A DNA stretch of 49,434 nt from Paenibacillus antarcticus (GTDB lineage: Bacteria > Bacillota > Bacilli > Paenibacillales > Paenibacillaceae): the NCBI RefSeq assembly GCF_001637225.1, contig NZ_LVJI01000022.1, positions 1 through 49,434 on the forward strand, given 5' to 3'. Made by a program: the position numbers and the translations under genes. This document shows, piece after piece, positions 25,605 through 33,580 of the stretch. The notes beneath the pieces were generated by a model. It had not been told where the DNA came from and did not search any database. It saw only the letters and a program-made list of their open reading frames with translations. Every line of letters starts with the position of its first letter. The first letter of the stretch is position 1.

Positions 25605-28031
25605 TTGGTTATTAGATTCAAACAATCTTTCATTATGACATTAATCCTAATTGTAAGTTTAGCTAGTGCGGGGACGTCTTGGGCTGCTGATACGTCGACA
25701 GTAGTATTGGAGAAACTTATTCTTTCTAAGAATGAAATATCTGTTGAAAATGGGGCACAGGCAACAGTTACTGTAGCGGCGCTTAGCAGTGATGCTACAA
25801 AGAAGGATGTAACAGAATTAACGAAATGGACCAATCCTGATGATACGATTGCAACAATATATAACGGTAAGATCGTTGCTAAGAAGGAAGGTACCATCAC
25901 AGTTATTGCTAATTACGGAAATAAGACAGAAGAACTTAAAATTATTGTAACCAAACAGGTGAAATCTTTAACGAAGAGTGTAAACAGTCTCGAGCTTCGT
26001 AAAGGTAAGACAGGAAGCATTAAGTTAAAGGCAAATTATACGGATAATTCTACACCTGAGGACGTTACAGTTAAAGCCGATTGGTCTTCAAATAATGAGA
26101 CCATTGCAACAGTTGTAAATGGTGAAGTTACGGCACATAGTGCTGGAACAGCTACGATTACTGCTACTTACGGCAAACAAACCGTTACGGTGGAAGTGAA
26201 TGTAGAAATTGTGTCCCGACTTGATCTTAGCGTAGATCAGCTATCCTTATTGTTAAAGGAATCCCTACCGGTAACATTAACGGCGACGTACCCGAATGGG
26301 GAAGCGACGGATGTACCTACCGACGTAACGAAAGATGCGGTATGGACAACGAGCAATAAGAAAGTTGCAGACGTCGTTAAAGGTGTAATTACTGCCTACG
26401 GGGCAGGAACAGCAACCATCACAGCTAGTTATGGAACGGAAGAAATCACCTTAGAGGTTGATGTCGATACGACTCGTAAATTGGTGGTTAGTAATCAGAA
26501 TGTTTACTTAAGTCTTGATAAAGCGACAGGCAAGTTACAGGAAACAATCAAATTGGAGGCTATTTATCCTGATGATAAAAAGGTCGATGTAACGAATGTT
26601 GCGATATGGACTTCCAGTAATGCCGCAGTTGCTTATGTTAACAAAGGAACCATTTTTGCTGAAGGATCTGGATCAACTACGATCACTGCAAAATATGGGG
26701 ATAAGACTGTAACAGTTAAGGTAGATGTTGATATTGCGCGTCACCTTGATCTTATTGAAAAAGTGGGAATGAGTGTTGGTCAAAGTAAGGATTTAGATCT
26801 TAACGCTTCTTACGCAGATGTCACTGGCACGACCAATGTAGCTGATAAGGCTGTATGGAGTTCGAGTGATGAGTCCATCGTCTATGTATCCAAGGGTAAG
26901 ATTTCAGCTTATAAAATGGGTGAAGCAACGATTACTGCCACGTATGGTGGAATTACTGTAAAGACGAAGGTTAGTGTAGATGTTCCGATCTCTATATCAC
27001 TTAGTGCCAAGACAGTTGATATCAAAGAAGAGAAATCATATGCTGCTACACTTGATGCAGTGTATGACATTACAGATTCGACGAAAAATGTTAATTTGAC
27101 AAGCAAAGCAGAGTGGAGCACGAGTGATGAGAAAGTTGCTGAAGTAAACAGTGATGGCGTAATCACGGGAGTTGCTAAAGGAACGGCTACGATTACTGCA
27201 TTGTATAACAAGACGAAATACACGTTGAAAGTAAATGTGGGATTGGTAAGCGTGCTTGAAGCAGATACACAACTTATTATACTAAGCTCTGTAGCTGATG
27301 AGGACAGTAAGATAGGAAAAACTAAGACTATCGTACTTAAGGCAAAGAGCTCAGCTGGACTGAACGAGGAGTTCTTGGCAACAGATGTGACTTGGAAGTC
27401 AAGTAATCCATCTGTAGCGGGAGTATCTGATGGTAAAGTAACAGGGTATACCAAAGGTAAAGCTACAATTACTGCTGAATATGGCGGTCAGAAAGTGACT
27501 GTCTCGGTTGAAGTAGATATGATTCAAAGCATCGAGGCTACACATCAGTCTGTTGATTTGAAAACAGGAGCAAAGGGCCCGAAAGAGCAGCAAATTAAGG
27601 TTACAGCTACGTTCAGTGATGGAACAGCCATTGATGTTACTGATTCAGCTGAATGGAAGACATCCAATTATAAAATTGCAACAACGAATAAAGGTAAAGT
27701 AACGGCTGTAGCTTATGGTAAAACAAAAGTTACCGTTAAATATGCAGGTAAAACGCTAAGCATTCCGGTAGAAGTAGATATGTTGAAATATTTACAGACG
27801 GATGAAGTTAGCTTGAAGTTGAAAGTTAAAGAAGAGATTCAGATTACTGCAACAGCGACATACGTTGACGGAAGCGAAGATAACGTATCAAAAGCAGCGT
27901 TATGGACTTCATCGAAGATCCTAGCAGCTACAGTAAAAGATGGTAAGATTAAAGCTACCGGAAAAGGTAAAGCAACGATCACCATTAGTTATGGCGGTAA
28001 GAAAACGAAAGTAATGGTTGTTGTAGAATAG
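25605..28031 (+). CDS. Secreted protein with nine BIG_2-type Ig-like repeats
   Basis: 808 aa with a signal peptide (1-28, ending SWA). The rest is nine ~86-residue bacterial Ig-like (BIG_2) domains, each with a W(T/S)SS motif (for example ADWSSNNETIATV, AVWTTSNKKVADV, ALWTSSKILAATV) followed by G.I.A.G.GTATITA.YG. There is no catalytic, SLH, LPXTG or cell-wall-binding domain; the protein ends on the last Ig strand. It is probably a surface or matrix protein held by unknown means. The TTG start is supported by GGAGGG 8 nt upstream. Pair-wise divergence between repeats is high, so they are older than those of the stalk-domain protein at 7584. Confidence 0.88.
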   Translation: MVIRFKQSFIMTLILIVSLASAGTSWAADTSTVVLEKLILSKNEISVENGAQATVTVAALSSDATKKDVTELTKWTNPDDTIATIYNGKIVAKKEGTITVIANYGNKTEELKIIVTKQVKSLTKSVNSLELRKGKTGSIKLKANYTDNSTPEDVTVKADWSSNNETIATVVNGEVTAHSAGTATITATYGKQTVTVEVNVEIVSRLDLSVDQLSLLLKESLPVTLTATYPNGEATDVPTDVTKDAVWTTSNKKVADVVKGVITAYGAGTATITASYGTEEITLEVDVDTTRKLVVSNQNVYLSLDKATGKLQETIKLEAIYPDDKKVDVTNVAIWTSSNAAVAYVNKGTIFAEGSGSTTITAKYGDKTVTVKVDVDIARHLDLIEKVGMSVGQSKDLDLNASYADVTGTTNVADKAVWSSSDESIVYVSKGKISAYKMGEATITATYGGITVKTKVSVDVPISISLSAKTVDIKEEKSYAATLDAVYDITDSTKNVNLTSKAEWSTSDEKVAEVNSDGVITGVAKGTATITALYNKTKYTLKVNVGLVSVLEADTQLIILSSVADEDSKIGKTKTIVLKAKSSAGLNEEFLATDVTWKSSNPSVAGVSDGKVTGYTKGKATITAEYGGQKVTVSVEVDMIQSIEATHQSVDLKTGAKGPKEQQIKVTATFSDGTAIDVTDSAEWKTSNYKIATTNKGKVTAVAYGKTKVTVKYAGKTLSIPVEVDMLKYLQTDEVSLKLKVKEEIQITATATYVDGSEDNVSKAALWTSSKILAATVKDGKIKATGKGKATITISYGGKKTKVMVVVE

Positions 28032-28070
28032 TTCTAGCAACAAGTGTTACTTACACTTTCTTAATTTATA

Positions 28071-28115
28071 AACAAAGAGTGGGCATCTGTTAAATACAGA
28101 TACCCACTCTTTGTT
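28071..28115 (+). terminator. Terminator between convergent genes
   Basis: 20-bp stem with a single mismatch (28071-28090 with 28096-28115) around loop TAAAT. Symmetric placement between the Ig-repeat gene and the minus-strand 580-aa gene suggests two-way use; T tracts are short. Confidence 0.75.
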
Positions 28116-28142
28116 TATATTCATAGAGATTATTCAGAGGTA

Positions 28143-29885
28143 TTACTCGACATTCTCCACGTTAAATACGGGTATAGACAATAACTCATCCTGAACATAA
28201 GTGTCTTCGTAACCGTTGAGCGTGCCAGTTAAGGTAACATCACCCTCATAGAAGTTGAAGGTCCCTGTAAGTTTGACGTAAGTGTTCCCCATCACGGCAA
28301 AGGCCTCGCTATATCCCGGTTGGATGATTGTCGTGGTGAATTTCACCTTCTCTTCAGGGTATGAGAGGAGATCTTCCACAGCAATATCAATGAAATCTTG
28401 TTGTACGCGAACAAATTGATAGCTATCTCCAGTACGTTGGAACATGGCTACTTGTCCTGCGCCTTCTTCGGAGTCTGGATTCATCATGATCAACATTCCG
28501 CTAGAATCGACTTGGAATCCATCGGCATTCAGCTGAAATAGGGTAACCATGGTGTCGGATTGTACCTCAATGGCTGTATAAAGGGCTTGTCGAGTAGAAG
28601 AATCTCCTTTGATAAGGATGACAGGGAGGTCCTTGGTACTCAGTGAACTCTCAATGGAAATGTCTTCGATCAATCCACCTTGTTGCAAATCTTGGTTTGT
28701 CAGCACCTTCATATTGTTCTCACTGTCGAGTGTTCCGTAATAAATGATATTTTGATCATCCGTCGCCACTACGTATACTAAAGCTCCATAACGTTTACTT
28801 CCACTACTAACAAGTTTAAATACGCGTGTAGAGTCACCGTTTTGTAGGATACGGATGGGATCGTGAATGTTCCATGCGAGCTGAGCATCCTTTATTTCGA
28901 GGGTAGTATCCTTGAATTCTTTAATCCCGTTGTATATGGCAAGAGCTTTCTCGAACTCTGCCTTAGATATGTTACGCTTAGCAGTCTTCATCCACGTACT
29001 TATTTGTTTATTGATGAAAGTCTCTACAGATGATTTGAAAGATAGTGTATGGACATAATCGATGTAGCTTTTTGCATGAGTGGCGAAGATGGCATAACTT
29101 TCTTTATCCGCATCATTCTCCAAGAATGTTCTCACAAGAGCTTCCGATTGATCCGTAATCCAATCCGCCTGAACATTATTAGACTTATACAGTCTGAACA
29201 TCGCATCGGATTCATCTAACAGAGCTTGGAATTGGCCGTTCGCAGCCATTCGGGCCATTTTACGGTTATCATAGGCTGTGAATTTGTCATAGAGTTCAGA
29301 TTTCTTCTGTTTCCCATCTCCGAAGAATATGTCCGGTATCGCTAGTAAATGCCATTTAAAAGACTCATCAGTAAATTGATTGTTATCTAGATTATGCTGC
29401 ATTTGTTCTATAAAGCGTGTTTCGAAAAGTTGGTAGTAGCTTATGAAGTCCCCAGAAATGTCATATTTAGCAGATAACTGGCGATAATAGGGTTCATAAG
29501 GGTTATTTCCACTCATATAAATGCCTCGAACATCTTGTAAACTACGATATACCGTCGTGAGTTGTTCGAAATCTTTATCATCGGAAGCCTTCTCAGCTAA
29601 CTGGTCGATATCTCGAAGTTTAGCATTGATCTCCGTGATCGGTGCCAACTCCTGCAACCGGGAGGATATCAAGCCTTCCTTATAATGAATCGAATGGTTA
29701 CGCTGAGCTTTTTCATACAAGGATTCCGCTTCAATTAAGTCTTTAAGAACATATAGGCGATCAGCCTCTGTTATTGTAGTAATCTTCTGGTGGATGTTAT
29801 ATCCTTTGTTACTGATGAGAATCAACATGGATGCACAACAACATATTAAAAGATTTCGCAGGGTTAGCATTCTTAATATCGTCAT
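28143..29885 (-). CDS. Membrane-anchored protein of unknown function (580 aa)
   Basis: 580 aa. An N-terminal TM/anchor (~9-26: LRNLLICCCASMLILIS) is followed by a helical region (~40-330) rich in TPR-like segments (ADRLYVLKDLIEAESLYEKAQ, FEKALAIYNGIKEF). From ~340 a beta-rich C-terminal half begins (YGALVYVVATDDQNIIYYGTL, LPVILIKGDSSTRQALYTAI), possibly propeller-like. No catalytic motif recognised. AGAGG lies 11 nt before the ATG. Last gene of a minus-strand operon facing away from the tubulin/vWA/GTPase operon, and may belong to the same apparatus. Confidence 0.65.
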   Translation of the reverse strand: MTILRMLTLRNLLICCCASMLILISNKGYNIHQKITTITEADRLYVLKDLIEAESLYEKAQRNHSIHYKEGLISSRLQELAPITEINAKLRDIDQLAEKASDDKDFEQLTTVYRSLQDVRGIYMSGNNPYEPYYRQLSAKYDISGDFISYYQLFETRFIEQMQHNLDNNQFTDESFKWHLLAIPDIFFGDGKQKKSELYDKFTAYDNRKMARMAANGQFQALLDESDAMFRLYKSNNVQADWITDQSEALVRTFLENDADKESYAIFATHAKSYIDYVHTLSFKSSVETFINKQISTWMKTAKRNISKAEFEKALAIYNGIKEFKDTTLEIKDAQLAWNIHDPIRILQNGDSTRVFKLVSSGSKRYGALVYVVATDDQNIIYYGTLDSENNMKVLTNQDLQQGGLIEDISIESSLSTKDLPVILIKGDSSTRQALYTAIEVQSDTMVTLFQLNADGFQVDSSGMLIMMNPDSEEGAGQVAMFQRTGDSYQFVRVQQDFIDIAVEDLLSYPEEKVKFTTTIIQPGYSEAFAVMGNTYVKLTGTFNFYEGDVTLTGTLNGYEDTYVQDELLSIPVFNVENVE

Positions 29886-29913
29886 AGTCTTTATAACCTC
29901 TTTAACTTATCTA

Positions 29914-30837
29914 TTAAAAATCGGAATCCCATTCATATCGTTCACGACGGATTACAGCTACTTCTTCAGCTAAATTGCCCCAATAGGACTCTGGATGTTG
30001 TTGAATCATTCGGTATAATCGTAAGAATCGATCTTTGGGAATGTTGCGAGCATAACGCCGAATGAACTCGGGGTAAGCTTCTACATACTTTTTCAATCGA
30101 ATAGCTGCTCCAGCTACACTTGAGAGAATTTCAACACCGTTCTCCATTTCCAGTATATGAGCTTCATAGGCTAGAATATAACGAATGGAGCTATTCTTGA
30201 TGAGTTCTCGCTGAACCTTAGCAACTTCACCAATGTAGGCTGCAAGATCCGTATCGAAGCTGTCTATGAGTAGAGGTTCTACCCTTAAATCCATATCTTT
30301 ACGTAATACAAAAGATTGAAGTAGTACCACCTGTTGCAGACGGATTTTGTCATTCTGAACGAATGTACTGATCTCTCGCAACATTTCATACGTTAAGAGT
30401 TCATCGTCTTTCAAGGCAGCTACGGCAAGCTTTCGATTACGCTTGATGTCTTCTATGATACGTGGTTGCTCTTGTTCGAATAGAGTCTCCATTTCTGAAG
30501 GAACTTCAAAAGGAAGCATTCTTCTTTGAACGAACCACAGCAAAGCGATAAGTAGGATTGCTGCTGCAGCACTAAGGATCATTTGTAGGAAGGTCTGACC
30601 GAAATAAATAGCCACTAAGCCAATGAACAATGCGATGAGTCTTTCATTGAGCATGGTACGCTTAACTTTAGCCGTTACACGTTCACGAATTGGAACAAGT
30701 GTAGACTTACCACATTGACTGCATTCAGCTTCCCAAAGGACAGTGAATTGCTGGCAATGTCGGCATACCCTCAACTTTTCATAGGCATAACGCGTCTTAA
30801 TATAGGGTTTAAAAGTGACGGCTCTTTTTTTAGTCAT
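29914..30837 (-). CDS. Zinc-ribbon membrane protein, unknown
   Basis: About 307 aa from the ATG at 30837 (a GTG 9 nt upstream is also possible). The N-terminus holds a zinc ribbon with C25-x2-C28 and C39-x2-C42, then two close TM helices (~66-82 and ~85-103), then a ~200-residue helical cytoplasmic domain (EMETLFEQEQPRIIEDIKRNRKLAV..., RRYARNIPKDRFLRLYRMIQQHPESYWG). Its start overlaps the end of the 50-aa gene upstream, suggesting coupled translation. The GTPase of the divergent operon also carries an N-terminal zinc ribbon, a possible functional link. Confidence 0.65.
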   Translation of the reverse strand: MTKKRAVTFKPYIKTRYAYEKLRVCRHCQQFTVLWEAECSQCGKSTLVPIRERVTAKVKRTMLNERLIALFIGLVAIYFGQTFLQMILSAAAAILLIALLWFVQRRMLPFEVPSEMETLFEQEQPRIIEDIKRNRKLAVAALKDDELLTYEMLREISTFVQNDKIRLQQVVLLQSFVLRKDMDLRVEPLLIDSFDTDLAAYIGEVAKVQRELIKNSSIRYILAYEAHILEMENGVEILSSVAGAAIRLKKYVEAYPEFIRRYARNIPKDRFLRLYRMIQQHPESYWGNLAEEVAVIRRERYEWDSDF

Positions 30838-30982
30838 GGCGATCACTCTTTTGATTGATTAGGGATAGCAGTTTAAGATCTAACTCATCGGAAGAAGGGG
30901 TGTGTTTACGGTGTTTCATATAAACAGCCGATTTGACAGCAACAAAAAGAATCAAAATTCCTAAACAAACGTATGTAATCAT
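30830..30982 (-). CDS. 50-residue single-TM membrane peptide
   Basis: A short frame of 50 codons plus stop, starting MITYVCLGILILFVAVKSAV, i.e. a single N-terminal TM helix, then a basic/polar tail (KHRKHTPSSDELDLKLLSLI). AAAGGA lies 8 nt before the ATG. The 3' end overlaps the start of the next gene by 8 nt, which argues for a real coupled gene. Small membrane peptides of this kind often regulate or tether larger partners. Easily missed because of its length. Confidence 0.6.
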   Translation of the reverse strand: MITYVCLGILILFVAVKSAVYMKHRKHTPSSDELDLKLLSLINQKSDRHD

Positions 30983-31049
30983 GTCAAGTTTCCTTTCTTG
31001 GATGGGTATGAGGCATTTTTCCTTGATACATTGAAGTTTTAAGGTTTTA

Positions 31050-31071
31050 ATTATATCATAACATCATGTTA
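31050..31071 (-). promoter_or_regulatory. Extended -10 promoter with palindromic operator
   Basis: On the minus strand TGA-TATAAT (TATAAT at 31050-31055) is an extended -10 about 70 bp before the 50-aa gene. Just upstream, TAACAT-C-ATGTTA (31059-31071, + strand) is a perfect 13-bp palindrome inside the -35/-10 spacer, a likely repressor site. Confidence 0.5.
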
Positions 31072-31087
31072 ATGGTAGAATTTAGCT

Positions 31088-31242
31088 TATGTACATAGAT
31101 TGAACCAAAGACGAAAATTGGTGAGAGCAAACTTTGGTTCATTCTATGTACATAGATTGAACCAAAGACGAAACCCCATATTCATGTACTTTTGAAATGA
31201 TTGAATGAATTGGTGAACGCAAACTTTAGTTCAATCTATGTA
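31088..31242. repeat. Two tandem palindromic repeats
   Basis: TACATAGATTGAACCAAAG (31092-31110) pairs with CTTTGGTTCATTCTATGTA (31132-31150), one mismatch in 19. The same left arm recurs at 31149-31167 and pairs with 31224-31242, again one mismatch. The loop sides are also shared (GACGAAA after the left arm; TTGGTGA-NN-GCAAA before the right arm). The 29-bp segment at 31088-31116 repeats at 31145-31173. It fills the gap between the two divergent operons. No T runs, so not terminators. Confidence 0.85.
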
Positions 31243-31281
31243 GGGACATCATCCATTAGTGTAATGACATTATTTTAATAC

Positions 31282-31311
31282 TTCTTAAGGATCTACTAAG
31301 AGATTCTTAAG
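31282..31311 (+). promoter_or_regulatory. Candidate operator, paired TTCTTAAG
   Basis: TTCTTAAG occurs at 31282-31289 and 31304-31311, 22 bp apart (two helix turns), ~75-100 bp upstream of the vWA gene. It could bind a regulator of the large operon. No convincing promoter hexamer pair was found beside it. Confidence 0.3.
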
Positions 31312-31383
31312 ACTTTTCACCTAGAGTGGAATAGATGGAGCTTTCACTTTCGTAATTCATCTCATAAAAAAAGGGGTACAACT

Positions 31384-33183
31384 ATGCTTCGAAGAAACCA
31401 ACTCACACTCCGTATACTGGTGGTTATATCGTTATTGTTACTTCCATGTTCTTACGTATTCAGCATACAGGAAGTTGCAGCTGCACAACAGTCTTCACAA
31501 ATTGATGCCATGTTAGTCGTGGATGCAAGTAATTCTATGAAGAAAAGTGATCCAAATAAGATCGGTAATGAAGCAATGAAAATGTTCATTGATATGTTGT
31601 CCGTCAAAGGTGACAAGGTCGGAATCATCTCTTATACGGATCAGATCCAGCGAGAGAAAGCACTGCTTGAGATTCAATCTGCTGATGACAAAGAAGATTT
31701 GAAGAATTTCATTGACCAGCTCGATCGAGGTGCATATACCGATACCGCTGTAGGGATAAGAGAAGCTGTAAAGGTATTACAACAGGGATCTGATCCCACG
31801 CATGAACCGATGATTGTATTGCTAGCCGATGGTAACAATGATCTGAATGAGGCAACGGGTCGAACAGAAAAGCAATCTGCACAAGAGTTAGCCCAAGCAA
31901 TCGCGGATGCGAATAAAAAAGGTATTCCGGTATATACGATTGGTCTGAATGCAGACGGGAAATTAAATAAAGATGCATTAGCCGATATCTCAAAAAAAAC
32001 GGGTGGTAAAGCATTCTCGACAAATACTGCGGATGATTTGCCACAAATACTAAGTGAAATCTTTGCGAGTCATCTGAAACTTAAGATTGTACCAATCCAG
32101 TCGATGACTGGGAATGGAAGCTTCCAAGAGGTCACTATAAATGTGCCCAATGCAAATGTGCTAGAAGCGAACATCTCTATCATGTCAGCACAGCCAGTCG
32201 AGGTCAAATTAACGGATCCGACAGGAGCGAGTAAGCAGATTCCTGCAAATGATATTCTTTACTCGAAATCTAAAAGCTACTCCTTACTCAAGCTGATAAC
32301 CCCAACAAAGGGAGATTGGAAGCTTCAGGTGAAAGGTGTAGCCAAGGATAAAATCGATATTAATCTAGTGTTTAACTATGATATTGAACTCACAATGGAC
32401 CCTCTTTCAAGTAGTACGTATAAGAAGGGCGACAAGATCGATATCGTCTCATATTTAACAAGTAATGGTCAAAAGTTACAAAATAGTACACTTTATCAGA
32501 ATATGAATGCTAAGCTAGTTGTGAAAGATTTGGATAGTGGTGACACGAAAGAAGTGCCATTAACTAACCCAGGTGATCGCTTCACAGGTACCTATAAGGT
32601 CGCTGATGAGCATGATTATGAGCTCACAGTGATAGCGGAGGATAGCAGTCTTTATCGGGAGACTGAGGTCGTGAAGATTAGTGCCAAGCCCGGTGGAGCG
32701 AGTGTAACTCCAACACCTAAGCCAACAACGCCTGTAACAGATGAGAAGAAGGAAGGCTTTCCTACTCTACTTGTAGTGGGCGGCGTGATCGCACTTGCTG
32801 CGGTTCTTGCAGCAGCATACTTCATTCTATCGGCATATAAGAAGGCTAACAAAGGCTTCATAGGACAGATGGTTATTGAAATGAGAGATGAGAATACGGG
32901 CGAGAAGACGTATCCACAATATAAGAAGTTGAATGGATTCAAAGGGAAAATCACCCTTCATCAGCTGTTACAACTTGCACCTGAACTGAAGGAGACGGAG
33001 AAGATTCTCTTCGTACCAAGTAAGGATGATCGAATTCTAATCAAGAATGGGTCAACAGTGAACATTGAGAAATCAGGGCGCGTGATTGATGCTATAAATG
33101 GATTTGAATTAAAAGGTGGGGATCGTGTAACTCTTTCCTTACAAAGTGTAGATAAGACGATAATGTTGGAGTATCTTGTGTGA
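31384..33183 (+). CDS. Extracytoplasmic vWA protein, C-terminally anchored
   Basis: 599 aa. Signal peptide (~1-33), then a von Willebrand factor A domain (~38-230) with an intact MIDAS: DASNS (D47, S49, S51), the threonine in GAYTDTAVG, and LLADGNNDLN. A beta-rich middle (~235-430) follows, then a Pro/Thr linker (TPTPKPTTPVTD), a TM helix (~459-482) and a ~117-residue cytoplasmic tail. The vWA domain is therefore outside and the tail inside, suited to passing a binding event across the membrane. RBS AAGGGG. First gene of the large operon; a 398-bp gap with a structured element follows. Confidence 0.85.
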   Translation: MLRRNQLTLRILVVISLLLLPCSYVFSIQEVAAAQQSSQIDAMLVVDASNSMKKSDPNKIGNEAMKMFIDMLSVKGDKVGIISYTDQIQREKALLEIQSADDKEDLKNFIDQLDRGAYTDTAVGIREAVKVLQQGSDPTHEPMIVLLADGNNDLNEATGRTEKQSAQELAQAIADANKKGIPVYTIGLNADGKLNKDALADISKKTGGKAFSTNTADDLPQILSEIFASHLKLKIVPIQSMTGNGSFQEVTINVPNANVLEANISIMSAQPVEVKLTDPTGASKQIPANDILYSKSKSYSLLKLITPTKGDWKLQVKGVAKDKIDINLVFNYDIELTMDPLSSSTYKKGDKIDIVSYLTSNGQKLQNSTLYQNMNAKLVVKDLDSGDTKEVPLTNPGDRFTGTYKVADEHDYELTVIAEDSSLYRETEVVKISAKPGGASVTPTPKPTTPVTDEKKEGFPTLLVVGGVIALAAVLAAAYFILSAYKKANKGFIGQMVIEMRDENTGEKTYPQYKKLNGFKGKITLHQLLQLAPELKETEKILFVPSKDDRILIKNGSTVNIEKSGRVIDAINGFELKGGDRVTLSLQSVDKTIMLEYLV

Positions 33184-33216
33184 ATATAGGATAAAACTAA
33201 TTAATAGAGCTACAAA

Positions 33217-33420
33217 TAGTAGGCCTGCGCATGGCGGCTACGATAGCGGATTGTCCTTCCGATCGCTGTTGCCCTCCGATTTCCTGATTATATACCGTCT
33301 GCAACGGTAGAAATCAGAGGGCAAGCATATGCTTTCGTAGTAGCTTTCCTAAGGAAAGCTTTAAGGCGAACGCTATCGCTTCTTTAGGACAATTCCGCCA
33401 TCTTCGCTACTTCTGCGCAA
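33217..33420 (-). repeat. Structured intergenic element, copy A
   Basis: About 200 nt folding into a long imperfect hairpin. Outer arms: GGATTGTCC (33248-33256) with GGACAATTCC. Middle arms: GCCCTCCGATTTC with GAAATCAGAGGGC. Tip: TACCGT-CTGCA-ACGGTA. Its reverse complement aligns with copy B at 41554-41691, including GGAATTGT-C, TAGCGTTCGCC, ATTTCTACCG, CGGTATA and CAACAGCGATCG. It sits between the vWA and tubulin-like genes. No coding capacity. Confidence 0.75.
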
Positions 33421-33450
33421 TCCAGTGTTTTCTGCAAGTATTAAAAGGTT

Positions 33451-33480
33451 TTGAGCCTAGACATAGATAGCTTTTAGTAT
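33451..33480 (+). promoter_or_regulatory. Candidate promoter for the tubulin-like gene
   Basis: TTGAGC (33451-33456), 18-nt spacer, TAGTAT (33475-33480). Weak matches, but placed after the structured element where an internal promoter would be expected. Confidence 0.3.
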
Positions 33481-33495
33481 AAAACCAAAGGATCC

Positions 33496-33560
33496 TAACG
33501 AAGCCGAGTGGTGCTTCGTTAAATCAAGATAATGCTTACGAAGTCAGCTTTACTTCGTAA
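33496..33560 (+). promoter_or_regulatory. Tandem leader hairpins before the tubulin-like gene
   Basis: TAACGAAGC/GCTTCGTTA (33496-33504 with 33513-33521) and TTACGAAG/CTTCGTAA (33536-33543 with 33553-33560) are two similar perfect hairpins 14 nt apart, ending 5 nt before the RBS TTAGGAGG. Without T tracts they are more likely RNA-stability, processing or translation-control structures, or a paired DNA-binding site. Confidence 0.6.
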
Positions 33561-33580
33561 AACTTTTAGGAGGAACAACA

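Noticed and set aside
31092..31242. Intrinsic terminators
   Set aside because: The hairpins have no adjacent T tracts and lie between divergent operons, where terminators are not expected.
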